This document shows positions 46,044 through 56,100 of a DNA stretch of 64,000 nucleotides, one piece after another (positions within the stretch are counted from its first letter, which is position 1; the number at the start of each line of letters is the position of its first letter). The stretch lies in the NCBI GenBank assembly GCA_019671135.1, contig JAHRHY010000010.1, forward strand, positions 310,001-374,000. The letters run 5' to 3'. The notes under the pieces were generated by a model. The model made no database searches and was not told the origin of the DNA. It saw nothing but the letters and a program-made list of their open reading frames with translations. Position numbers and translations under genes: made by a program. Source of the DNA: Linnemannia hyalina. Taxonomy: Eukaryota > Mortierellomycota > Mortierellomycetes > Mortierellales > Mortierellaceae.

Positions 46044-47978
46044 ATGACCTTCGATCCTAAAGGGTTCACAGAAGTTCTTCTGGACGTGATTCTGTTTGAG
46101 TGTGCAAGCCAACCCAAAAACAAATACACCTTCCGCGAACTTGCCTGCGCCTTTTACAACTCCCTTCTATTGCTCCGCTTCGACAGCAACCTCAACTCCT
46201 CCTCCAGCCACGTTTACATCCAAAAACACAAACTCTACACCACTCAGGGGCTCATACAATACATCCATTCTCTCCATCGTGGCGGCAACAACGACTACTC
46301 TCCCTATCCGAACCACGCCATCCGCAAGGTCCTGTGGAACTCGTTCGACAACGATGCCTGCTACGACGAAGAGTTTGTATATCTCCGAGCCTGCTCCAGT
46401 ACCGAAGTGGACAACTTTTTCAGCAACTACGCCGAGAAGGTCCCGAGTGCCTTTCATGACTACATTGCCGCTGTGGTCGAACACTTGCGAGACTGCTGTT
46501 GGGATGAGCATCGGGGTTCAGGCGGTGTGGGTGTAGTGCTCTCTTCTTTGGCCGGAACGTTGGGCGTGGCAAAGTATTCGATGGAGCATAACGCACACGA
46601 ACGACTCAGGAGGAGACAATATCTGCCCGACAAGATTGCGCGACAGACAAGCTTCTCTCAACGATTTCAGGTGGCCCAGATGGGGAGGGAGTACCGAGAA
46701 CGAGTGCGTTTGGAGAGGGAGTACCGGGAACGAGAGCGTTTAGAGAGAGATGTGAGGTTGATGCAGAAGAAGAAGGAGGAAGCGAGACGGATGCAGATGG
46801 AGGAAGTGAGACGGATGCAGAAGGAGAAGGAGGACCAAGAACGAGAGCGCATATTGAAGGATATGAGACGGATGCAGAAGGAGAAGGAGGACCAGGAACA
46901 AGAGCGTATATTGAGAGATATGAGACGGATGCGTATCATAGAAGGGTATAAGGCCAATCAACAGCGACTTCTTCAACAGCAACTTCAACACATTGATGCG
47001 CCCCACCTCGCGGACATCAATCTGTACCTGAACGAGCTCAAGTTGCAGGCGGCAACAGCTGACACCCGACGCAACGTGGAGACGCTTCGTCAAACTCTCG
47101 AGACAACCTTGCGCACCCATCCTCGTTTTCGAAACGCCGAAGTCAGTCTCTTCGGGTCATTCGAGTCAGGGCTAAGCACCCTCACCAGTGACGCCGACTT
47201 TACGGTGTCCAACCTTATGGGGTTGACCATTGAACCCATACACGACCTGGCCCGGGCTCTTCAGCTATCGGGCTACGGTCCCATCAAGACGGTCGCCGAT
47301 GCTCGAGTCCCCATTGTCACCTTCACCGGCCAAGGGATCCGATGTGACATGAACATCAATCAGCCCATGGGAGTCTTCAACTCGCAGCTCATCCATGCCT
47401 ATCAAAAGATCGACACGCGTTTTCTGGGAATCTGGTTCGGTCTCCGCTCTTTGGCGGACAGGCACGGGATTCTCAACGGAAAAAATCGATACCTAACGTC
47501 CTATGCGCTCACAATGATGCTGATCGTTTTCCTCCAAGATGTCACTTCCCCACCGATCCTCCCCAGGCTGCAGCAACAAAGCACATACAAGATGACTACC
47601 CGCATCATTGACGGGTACCTCTGCGCCTACGACAAGGACGCACGGAACTACTCAGAATTGGCGGCCAAGAACACCAAAACGCATGGAGAGCTGTTGAAAG
47701 AGTTTTGTCAGTACTTTGGACACACGTTCAACTACGCGACTCAGGAAGTCAACCCACGCCTGGGTGTGATCAGGAACAGGAGTGTCAAGCCACCTCCTCG
47801 GACCCTAACTGACAGTCGACTCAAGGATTGGTCGATCTGTGTGCTGGACCCGTTCATTGCTGACAGGAACGTGACCGGTAACTGCCGCGGCATTAATGTC
47901 GCGGTCATTCAAAGGTGCTTTCGGACTGTGCACGACGCTCTTGTGAAAGACGATATCAAGAAGGCGTTTAAAGTATGA
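46044..47978 (+). CDS. Cid1/TUTase-like nucleotidyltransferase (non-canonical poly(A)/poly(U) polymerase family)
   Basis: An intronless gene of 644 residues from ATG 46044, reached through a C/T-rich leader. Enzymes of this family add A or U residues to RNA 3' ends. The polymerase-beta fold motif is clear: Gly371-Ser372 (LFGSFESGLSTLTS) followed by Asp383 and Asp385 (DADFTV), with the third carboxylate probably Asp435 (IRCDMNI). A central helical segment follows (FLGIWFGLRSLADRHGI, SYALTMMLIVFLQ) as in the Cid1 central domain. The PAP-associated region (LLKEFCQYFGHTFNY, LKDWSICVLDPF) follows that. Residues 1-210 match no domain I know. Residues about 212-315 are a highly charged coiled coil built from tandem repeats. 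Upstream in-frame codons before 46044 are low-complexity and were not used. It lies between two direct repeats derived from the neighbouring peptidase gene. Confidence 0.88.
   Translation: MTFDPKGFTEVLLDVILFECASQPKNKYTFRELACAFYNSLLLLRFDSNLNSSSSHVYIQKHKLYTTQGLIQYIHSLHRGGNNDYSPYPNHAIRKVLWNSFDNDACYDEEFVYLRACSSTEVDNFFSNYAEKVPSAFHDYIAAVVEHLRDCCWDEHRGSGGVGVVLSSLAGTLGVAKYSMEHNAHERLRRRQYLPDKIARQTSFSQRFQVAQMGREYRERVRLEREYRERERLERDVRLMQKKKEEARRMQMEEVRRMQKEKEDQERERILKDMRRMQKEKEDQEQERILRDMRRMRIIEGYKANQQRLLQQQLQHIDAPHLADINLYLNELKLQAATADTRRNVETLRQTLETTLRTHPRFRNAEVSLFGSFESGLSTLTSDADFTVSNLMGLTIEPIHDLARALQLSGYGPIKTVADARVPIVTFTGQGIRCDMNINQPMGVFNSQLIHAYQKIDTRFLGIWFGLRSLADRHGILNGKNRYLTSYALTMMLIVFLQDVTSPPILPRLQQQSTYKMTTRIIDGYLCAYDKDARNYSELAAKNTKTHGELLKEFCQYFGHTFNYATQEVNPRLGVIRNRSVKPPPRTLTDSRLKDWSICVLDPFIADRNVTGNCRGINVAVIQRCFRTVHDALVKDDIKKAFKV
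46691..46921 (+). repeat. Tandem coding repeats in the coiled coil of the nucleotidyltransferase
   Basis: Two 30-bp units (46691-46720, 46721-46750) encode EYRER-type decapeptides. Two 57-bp units (46808-46864, 46865-46921) encode near-identical 19-residue blocks containing RRMQKEKEDQE. A partial third unit follows. All repeats keep frame. Confidence 0.9.
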
Positions 47979-47994
47979 ATGAATTCAGGAACTC

Positions 47995-48000
47995 AATAAA
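47995..48000 (+). terminator. Candidate poly(A) signal of the nucleotidyltransferase gene
   Basis: AATAAA begins 17 nt after the stop codon (47976-47978), just before the right copy of the direct repeat. Confidence 0.45.
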
Positions 48001-48045
48001 AGAGTTGCAAGAGAAAAAGGCATATATCTTTCATTGAATGCGTCT

Positions 48046-48094
48046 CCGGGTTGGCGGCTGTTGGTATGAAGCAGTAGTGTTGTTTCTCGCTCAT
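48046..48094 (-). pseudogene. Relic of the carboxypeptidase gene start
   Basis: On the minus strand, an ATG at 48092-48094 opens MSEKQHYCFIPTAANPET. This matches MSEKQHYSLLPTAANPAAT, the start of the intact peptidase at 45422. After about 17 codons the similarity is lost, and the frame ends at a TGA near 47993. It is a truncated duplicate with no catalytic sequence. Confidence 0.8.
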
Positions 48095-48187
48095 TGTTGT
48101 TTCTCTGAAGGAGACGTCTGAGAGTAGAGTAAAACTGTTGAAGGTGCCTCTCACTTCCTCTTTCTTCGATCAATTCGCAGTCCCATT
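48046..48187. repeat. Direct repeat, right copy
   Basis: The second copy of the 45374-45562 sequence, in the same orientation. It ends about 108 bp upstream of the inositol monophosphatase ATG, so it occupies that gene's promoter. Confidence 0.85.
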
Positions 48188-48295
48188 CAAAAGTGACTCC
48201 CGTCTCTTCCTCAGTCCATTTCATTCATCCACCCTCCCTCATCAACCTTTCCCTCCCTCCATTCTTCCAACCTCCAAACAACGACAGCAACAACA

Positions 48296-49853
48296 ATGGC
48301 ATACAAGTACACGGCACAGGAACTCGATTCGTACCTCGAATTCGGTGTCCGTCTGGCCCAGTTGGCAGGACCCGTCATCCTCGAAGGCTTCAACTCCCGC
48401 TTTTCGCCCGAACGCAGCGCGCTCCTCGTCAAAAAGGGCAACACCGCCGACCTCGTCACCGAGTGGGACCAAAAGGTCGAAAAGATGGTCCGCGCCGAGA
48501 TTGCCGACAATATGAAGGATCACTCGTACGGCAACCTCTTTTTTCTCACGTTCCCGTTCCTTTGTGAAGGAAACGCTGATCTGCAAAGTTTTAAGGACGC
48601 GATACAAAGAAGGAAAGCTAGGGCTAACACACGTTTTTGTTACTTCTCACTTTCTATGTCACGTATGGTAGCTTCATTGGAGAGGAGACTGTTGCTGGAG
48701 GAGAGGAGTGTAGACTGACAGATGCCCCTACCTGGATCGTTGACCCCATTGATGGCACTACTAACTTTGTCCACGGGTAAGTTGTTTTTTGTCCTCCTCA
48801 ACCCAACAAAACACAAGCGTCCTTCCGTTTCTTGCTGCATGGAGGAAGGAGGAAGAAGGGAAAATAGTGGATGATCCGATCCACGTTGTATCGGCATTGG
48901 CTGCGACGGAGTAAGCAGTTGTTCAGACCAAAACTAATTCGCCCTCCTTGTTCATGTTATCACGATTACAGGTTCCCCTTTGTTGCTATTTCGATTGGCT
49001 TGACGATCAACCAGGAACCAGTCGTGGGAGTTATTTACAACCCCATTTTGAACCAAGTAAAGTTTTATTTATTTTTATCGCGATTAGAACATTGTTTTGT
49101 ATTCTTCGCACACACTCCCTTTTCTTATCAACCGGGCTAGTTAACAAACTAACGAATTGTACCAACTCACTTACATAGCTGTTCACGGCGGTCAAGGGAC
49201 AGGGGGCGTACTTGTCCAAGATTGACGAGAACCCCAGGACACAGGGCAAACGCCTGCCGCTCTCTCACCCTCACCCTGCTCCCCCACTGCCCTCGCTGTC
49301 GATGGCTCTCGTTGCTGGTGAATACGGATCAGACCGCAAGACAGAGGTGATTGATCCCAAGGTCAAGTCGATGCGCAACCTCTCTGCCAGAGATCCCTCT
49401 TCCCTCGCCCCAGGTCGTCCTGTTGGTCACGCCCATGGTATCCGTTGTCTTGGAAGTGCTGCCATGAACATGATGGCTGTTGCCCAGGGTCAGATCGACG
49501 TTTACTGGGAGGTCGGCTGCTGGGAATGGTAAGCATCCTTACGCTGTCGTCGTGATCTCTTCGCTTTTCTTTGTTTTCGTATCAATGGATCATCCCTAAT
49601 TTATCTTTTCTTTTACAATAGGGACGTGTGCGCGGGAGTCATTATTGTGCGTGAGGCTGGCGGAGTGGTGGTGGATGGATGCGGTCGTCAGGTCACGGAT
49701 GGACAGCTCTTGACTGGACGTCGCTTCTTGACGATCCGCGGATGCTGTGGCGAGGATGGCAGCACCACCCCCGAGGCCTCAGCTGCTGCCCAAAAGAACA
49801 TCATTGATGAGGTCTGGTCTATTGTCGAGGATATGGAGGCGCCACGCAAGTAG
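48296..49853 (+). CDS. Inositol monophosphatase
   Basis: Exons are 48296-48525, 48672-48776, 48972-49056, 49179-49528 and 49622-49853, joining in frame to 333 residues. It hydrolyses inositol-1-phosphate to inositol with Mg2+, supplying free inositol for phosphoinositide synthesis; it is inhibited by lithium in known members. The metal-binding and catalytic motifs are intact: GEE at 80-82, DPIDGTTNF at 101-109 (motif A) and WDVCAG from Trp257 (motif B, split by the last intron). The junctions KDHS|FIGEET, FVHG|FPFVAIS and WEW|DVCAG reproduce conserved family sequence. One segment ([17 protein letters not shown]) is longer and more proline-rich than in typical enzymes. Its promoter contains the right copy of the duplicated peptidase promoter, so expression may have been affected by that rearrangement. 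Confidence 0.95.
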
Positions 49854-52800
49854 GAGATTAGTTGATTCAATTTCGATTTCTTGCACATAAAAAAGCCACT
49901 TTGATTAGTTTGACACCATGCAGTATATGCATGCCCGGCTGAATCTCGAAGGATTTCCAAGTTGTTTGTGGAGGGGTTTCAATTGACACAAAAAAATCGC
50001 GTGGATACGTGAGGGCTATGGTTTCTATTTACGACTCTTCTCACACCACTCCACTCCACGGTACTATTTCGTCAAAGTTGCTTCGACAATGTCGCCATTC
50101 AAACGACGTACGTTTTCTATAGAGCAAAAAGGCAGCGCCATGGTTACCGTAAATGCCAGACTACATGTTGACTCTCTCTACGCTTTGTGACCACAGTTCT
50201 AGTCAATTGAAATACTAGTCGTGCCAGCGCAGCACCCAGGACAAGGCACCAATAAAAAAAAACGAAACCAAAACGACGACTACTAAACGCGCAGCCGACC
50301 TTATCGGTAGCCAGCTACAATTTCAACAAACACGCAAAAAAAACTGGATCCTAAAGCTGCTCAATTGACCGTTGACACTTCGATTGCCCTCACCACCAAC
50401 TATTTCGGACCAGCGAGAACGTCTTTGGATATCGGCGGTGGGGGACTTGACCAAGGAAAGTCGTCAATTGCAGGTTTGCCAAGAAAAGAGTAGATCGGGC
50501 TGCTCGATGGATAGCGACAAAATATATATATGGTGAGTCAATTGGGTTTGTTTCCTTCTTTTGAACAATGAAACCAACATGGGAGATATCTTATACGAAA
50601 CCCCAGTGACATAAAGAATCCCGATCGGAGCGAGAAGGCGACACCGGACTGTATATCGGCACTTTTGGCATCTACAAGAATTTGAGATGAGACCCAATAG
50701 ATGAAATGAAACGCGAAATGGACGACCTGGACGCAACTAAGATCCTCCGGACTCTTTGGTAGATGTTGTCGAAACCAAATGGTAACTATCATCCGCGACT
50801 CTCGGTTGTTTGCATTGCCCAAAGTATGCTATCGTTGGACATTGCTCTGACCTTATATATCTAAACTACATCTCCAAATAGAAACCCTCAAGGTCAATAT
50901 TCGAAGAGGTCAGAAGCGCCTATTTCATGTCAACATATCCCATGCCCGACGCCCCTGCACCAAGTCGTATCGTCAAAGATGATTGGAAATGCAGGAACGG
51001 GATCCGGGTTCCGAATCAGGGGCAACGTACGGCGCGGGGGAAAAAAAATACCTGCGACAGGGGCATATCCGAGGTACACGGCTATCACAAAACGGCAATG
51101 ACAACTTGACTTCAAAACTCTGTGATCGCCATCACGTCTTTCGTTTTTGTCCGTTTTCAACGATTCGAGCGTTGCATATTTTCTACTATCCTCGAATCGG
51201 GCCGGAGAAAGCAAGGAGGTATGTGAAACTCAAGAATAATAATCATCGGTGCCCACCGCCTGCGGGTCCAGCACGTTGCACTCATCAACGTTGCTATTTT
51301 TTACGAAAGAAAGTTTGTTGTCGATGATTGAACGCATGCGCTTGCATCCCCAACAACGGTACACGATACCGTAATGTGAGATATTGTTTTTCTCATTGCA
51401 TCAACAAACTTGACTTGACGCTTCACTAAAAAAGAGCGACATGGCGATTGATCGCGCATCCAACGTCCAATTTACCAACCACTTTTCGATGACTCTCGTA
51501 CGTTTTATTGCTTGTTCGCATAAATACCATCGACTGAATGCTTTTTCCCACTTCCTTTCTTTTATTCTCTGTGCCAACTAAGGAAATGCGACGAAGACAA
51601 TAACGAAGCCCTTTTCATTATCCAAGCGCGTTATGACGGATTTGGACAACGAGACCATGGTTTGAATGTCCCCGTTAAACTAGTCACAGGATCCATCGGG
51701 TGTCCTTAAAGCACGGCCAGATTTTGGGGCTCCCACGTCCATGGAAGCCAATTTTTTTCTTTAAACCAATAACCCTAAACAAAAACCCATAAGAATCGCA
51801 CTAACTGTGTATGAAGACCTGGTCGGGACATAAGGGATTTCGGATCCATCAAGGCCTCTTTCAATCCACACATCCCTAATTCCCAACAGATTCACAATGA
51901 CACGACAATAAAAAAGCAATCGACTGCCAGATTGGTACCTCGGCTGCATGAAAATTCCTGGCCATCCATTCAATCCAAATACACAAAAACAAACATGGAT
52001 AACCATTCGTTTAGAGGCAATTACAGAAAAGTTTTTTTGTTCAATTGTTTTTTATTTACATTTTTTGATCAGCACAACAGCACCCCGCCCTCTTTTCACC
52101 CAGCCAAAATAAAGCAAATTCTCGGCGAAAACAAAACCTCATTGACAACGAATATGAAGAAGGGTGTCCAATCAGCTAGTCAAGGTTGTGACCATCACGA
52201 CCAGCGCGGAAGAGGGTTTTTACGCCTCGACGGGGCTGACGTTAAAATAAGAGGTGCCAGAAGAGCATAAGAATAACATCATCTTGGGACTTCGTTCTCT
52301 TCATTGTCTTTGTCATAGGGTTGTTTCGCTGTCGTCGTCGTCGCTTTGTTTTGGCTGAATTACACCTCTTTATACCCTCTTAACACCAAACGCCCGCCGT
52401 TGATTCTCCATTGGTATATAATAAATGCATTTGCATGCCGGGATTCATCCTCGCTCGTCAGTCCTAGTCAACAAGACACCTCAGTAACAGAAGTCGTCGA
52501 GATCAACCTGAAAGAGATAGAAAAATGAGACAACAAAAGGATGTTAGAAACTTTTTCTTACACATGCCCCAACGACAGGGCGATGATTACCAATACAAAG
52601 GAATGGGGGATGGGTATCTCTCATTGAAATGTTTGTTTATGTTTGTATGTAGGTCAGGGTTAAAAAGCTCTTGAAGAATACTCAACATGGTCTTTCAGTT
52701 GAAGAAATTCGTTGTTATAAAACATCATCCGAACAAACGAAACAAACAAAGTGGAGAGATAGAGGGTGCGGGTCTGTCGATTGAGGATTGGATGTGGATG

Positions 52801-53142
52801 TAGATTGCTTACCATTCGTGAAAAGTAGGGTAGATCGATGTTGTGTATGTGTGGGAAGGGAAAGGGTTAAGGGAAGAGGAAAATAAAAAAGAAAAATTTT
52901 CTCAGGTTTACGGATTAAATAGACTCGCGAGATGTGGCTTGGCTGATAAACACACAAAATCAAAACGCGTCCCAAGAACGCGACTGCTGATATAAAAAAA
53001 AAGTCAAAATGAAGCTTCATGGGGGACCTCAACGGTCCGAACAGCTTTCGTGCTTTTATTTCGGACCTAGAAAAAAAGCGAAAAAGAAAAGAAAAGAAAA
53101 AAAAAGAAGAAAAAAGAAAGAAAAAGAAGGTGCTCGACAGTC
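49854..53142. other. Long intergenic region, no gene recognised
   Basis: About 3.3 kb of relatively AT-rich, non-repetitive sequence between the inositol monophosphatase 3' end and the homeodomain gene 3' end. ORFs are short (under about 115 codons) on both strands, and none shows a family signature. On the minus strand a CAG acceptor-like site near 52511 is followed by a short frame reading VDLDDFCY then stop, which could be a 3' UTR exon or chance. The stretch 53080-53135 is A/G-rich. No terminal repeats or transposase motifs were seen. Confidence 0.4.
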
Positions 53143-56100
53143 TCAAAACTCTTTCAAGGCTGACTGAGACAACGACGGCGCCGATGAAGGAACTAGGACG
53201 GTTGTAATCGTAACATGACCACTCAGTTGACTCGCGCTTGTAGACTTGTCACCAAACTCTGAGGAACGACTAGGCTGCTGTCGAGAGTCACTTTGAAGAC
53301 TCGAAACGCTACTGTGACTCTCCACCCTCTCTTGGTCCAACTTAGCCTCCATCTGAACATTCCGCATCTCAAGTTCTTGTCGCTGCTGGAGACGCTGATG
53401 TTCAAGGATAAACTGCTGGTGCTTGTACTCCTCAAATGCTTTGGCGTCCTTGAAACACGGGACGGTCGACGTTGACTCAGGTGCAAATGACTGAACTGGT
53501 GACCCACTAAGCGATTCTGGGGCCAGGGGTGGTGGTGGTGGCAATGTTAACGGCGGGTGCTCTTGTAACGGTTGCGGTTGTTGATGCTTGTGTTGTTGCA
53601 ATGGTTGTGCTTGACCTTGTGGGAGTGGCTGGGGTATTTGCTGCTGGAGTTGCTGTTGTTCTTGTTGTTGTAATTGATTCTGCTGATGTTGTTGATGTAA
53701 CTGTAACTGCTGCTGTTGCTGTTGAAGGTCTTGAAGGCGCATCTGTTGTTGTGTCGATTGCGATTGTGAATGATGCGACTGTTGACTCTCTTGCTGTTGT
53801 TGCTGCTGTTGCCGCTGTTGTTGTTGTTGACGGGCAAGGGGTAACTTTTGTTGCAATATCGCAAAGTGATTCATTGCTGCAAGGCTCTGATCCCAGTTGA
53901 TGTTTTGCTCAAACCCTTCGTGAGGCATCACAATTGTGGGAGATCCTTGATTTAGCATATCACTCTGCTGGCGCTGAACAACGTGAGGGGATACTGGCTG
54001 TGACAATTGTGACGTGGTGGGGAGCGCCGCATTCCAAGGTTGGCCCGGCTGCAAGGAGTGCTGTTGCTGCTGTTGCTGCTGCTGTCGCTGTTGTTGTTGG
54101 TGTTGTTGGTGTTGTTGGCCATGCTGGTCAAGCGGGTGCACGTCAAGTGAATTGTTAAAAGTAATTGGCGATAAAGGTGAAAGGGGAGGAGGAAAAACCG
54201 GTGACGGAAAGTAGGACGGTTGCGTTTGCAAAAGATCCTGTCGAACGAATTGCGGGTAAGGCGAAGAATGTGTCTGAGGTCCTTGTTCAGCTGATACAGA
54301 CGACGATGGACCTTGAGAGTGTCTTCGAGGGGAGGCAAGTAACGCGTTTGGGTTTACCAGCGTAGACGGGCTCTCGCGTATGGTGCTTGGTTGCAACATC
54401 AACGAGTCCAAACTGTGGGCACGCATCAATAACGGCGCCTCGATGGACGGACTAAGCGTAACGGCCATTGCCACAGAGGACGGTGTCCCCCATACAGGAG
54501 GACTCGGGCCACTATACGTTGCTGGCCCATCTACGCTCATAGGAGAAGACGACGCGTCCTTCCCGATAGGAAACTCTCTGATGTCTCTCCTTGTGACAGG
54601 TGAGGAGGAAGGAGAAGGAGACGATGATGCCGAGGACGCGGGAGAGGCCGTCATGGGAGTTGGGAAAGAGTCGACAGGCATGTGTTGGTCAAGGGCTGGT
54701 GTGGCCGTCATATGGGAGGAGGATGCATATGCTAAGGGCGATTGGTCAATGTCGGAAGCATCGCTCGCGGAGGCATCGAGTGGATGGAGCGAGGTTGAGA
54801 GGGGTGTCTCCTCAATCTTGGGCGGCATATTTGAGTCGAATGCGAAGGTAGTTCCCAAAGTTGCATCTTGGCCAGGTTGCCAATGGTATAGGGTGGTATT
54901 TTGAGAGGACGGGGACAGATCATCTCCATCAAGCACTGGGACAGTACCCTGTTGTGTTAACGATCTGGAGATATCCTTGGAAATATTTGCAGGCTCAGAG
55001 AAGCGTCTTCCAAAGGTCTAGTGAGCAAAAGAACAATGGCTGGGCTATTAATCATCGGTGTCTTCGCTCACTGTATACAGCCGAGCTCGCAATGATGGTT
55101 ATATACGTACATCTTGCAACGTCACAGGAAGAGACAGACGCGACCGCGCTGGTCGAACACTGTAAGCTGCCCATGTGCGCGACCACGGCGGTTGCTCAAC
55201 TTGGTGCTGCTGCTGAGCCAAGAGCCTGGGAGTCTGCAGCTGAGGGAGGTGGTAAGGGTCAGCGAGAGAATGGCGATGTTCCGATGCCGATAGATGCGCC
55301 CTTCTCAGGTCCTGAACATCCAAGTCTGGTCCATTTGTCTCGTGGTCAAGGGCAACAAGAGAGTCCGTGGGCATCGTCGAGCCACAGCTTTGCTCTCGCC
55401 GTTCTGCAACGTGACCTTCCGGAAAGACAATCCCCAACGGCTGCTCTTGCCAAGTGAAGGGACCCACATCTGTCTTGGGGGTGGATGACGTGGATGATTC
55501 TGTGGTAGAGGCTTGAATCTCCTGAACAGGAAAGAAAAATTGTTGTTGATACTGCTGATGCTGAAGCTGTTGCTGTAGTTGTTGCTGACGCTGGTATTGG
55601 AGTTGGAGCTGAAGTTGCTGTTGCTGAAACTGTTGCTGTTGCTGTTGTAGTTGTAAGCGGTGCTCAAGTTCCTGCTGGTGATGAAAAACGGCAATGCCGC
55701 TTTGGTTGACGAGAGTTTGGCTGCTCAAAGATGACGGATCGGGAATGATCTGGAGTCCTTTGTTGAAACACTCAATGAATCCAGGAGGGCAAGAGTTGCG
55801 CCGGGCCTGCTGGGCATCCTGAAGGAGCGTCGAATCTAATGCAGGAGAGTCTGGGCTCGAGTACCCCACTTGACTCATGCCCGTCGCCGTCGGCCAGTAA
55901 ATAACCCCGCCTTGATTTGAAGATCCCGGTGTGGCTGACAAAGGTAAGGACGATGTTGGAAGGGCAATCGTGTTTCCTGATCGACCAGGGGCATCGGGAG
56001 GATGAGGAGACGACGATTGCTTCTGAACTTCACGGTCGAGCAAAACCATCGACGAGCCATCAGAAAGTTTCGCCATTGAACTGTCGTCTGTAGGTGGCCG

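Noticed and set aside
45374..48187. Direct repeats as LTRs of a retrotransposon
   Set aside because: The copies carry the peptidase start codon rather than TG...CA ends, and the enclosed gene has no reverse transcriptase or integrase sequence.
49854..53142. Transposon remnant in the long intergenic region
   Set aside because: No terminal inverted repeats, long direct repeats or transposase motifs could be recognised by reading.
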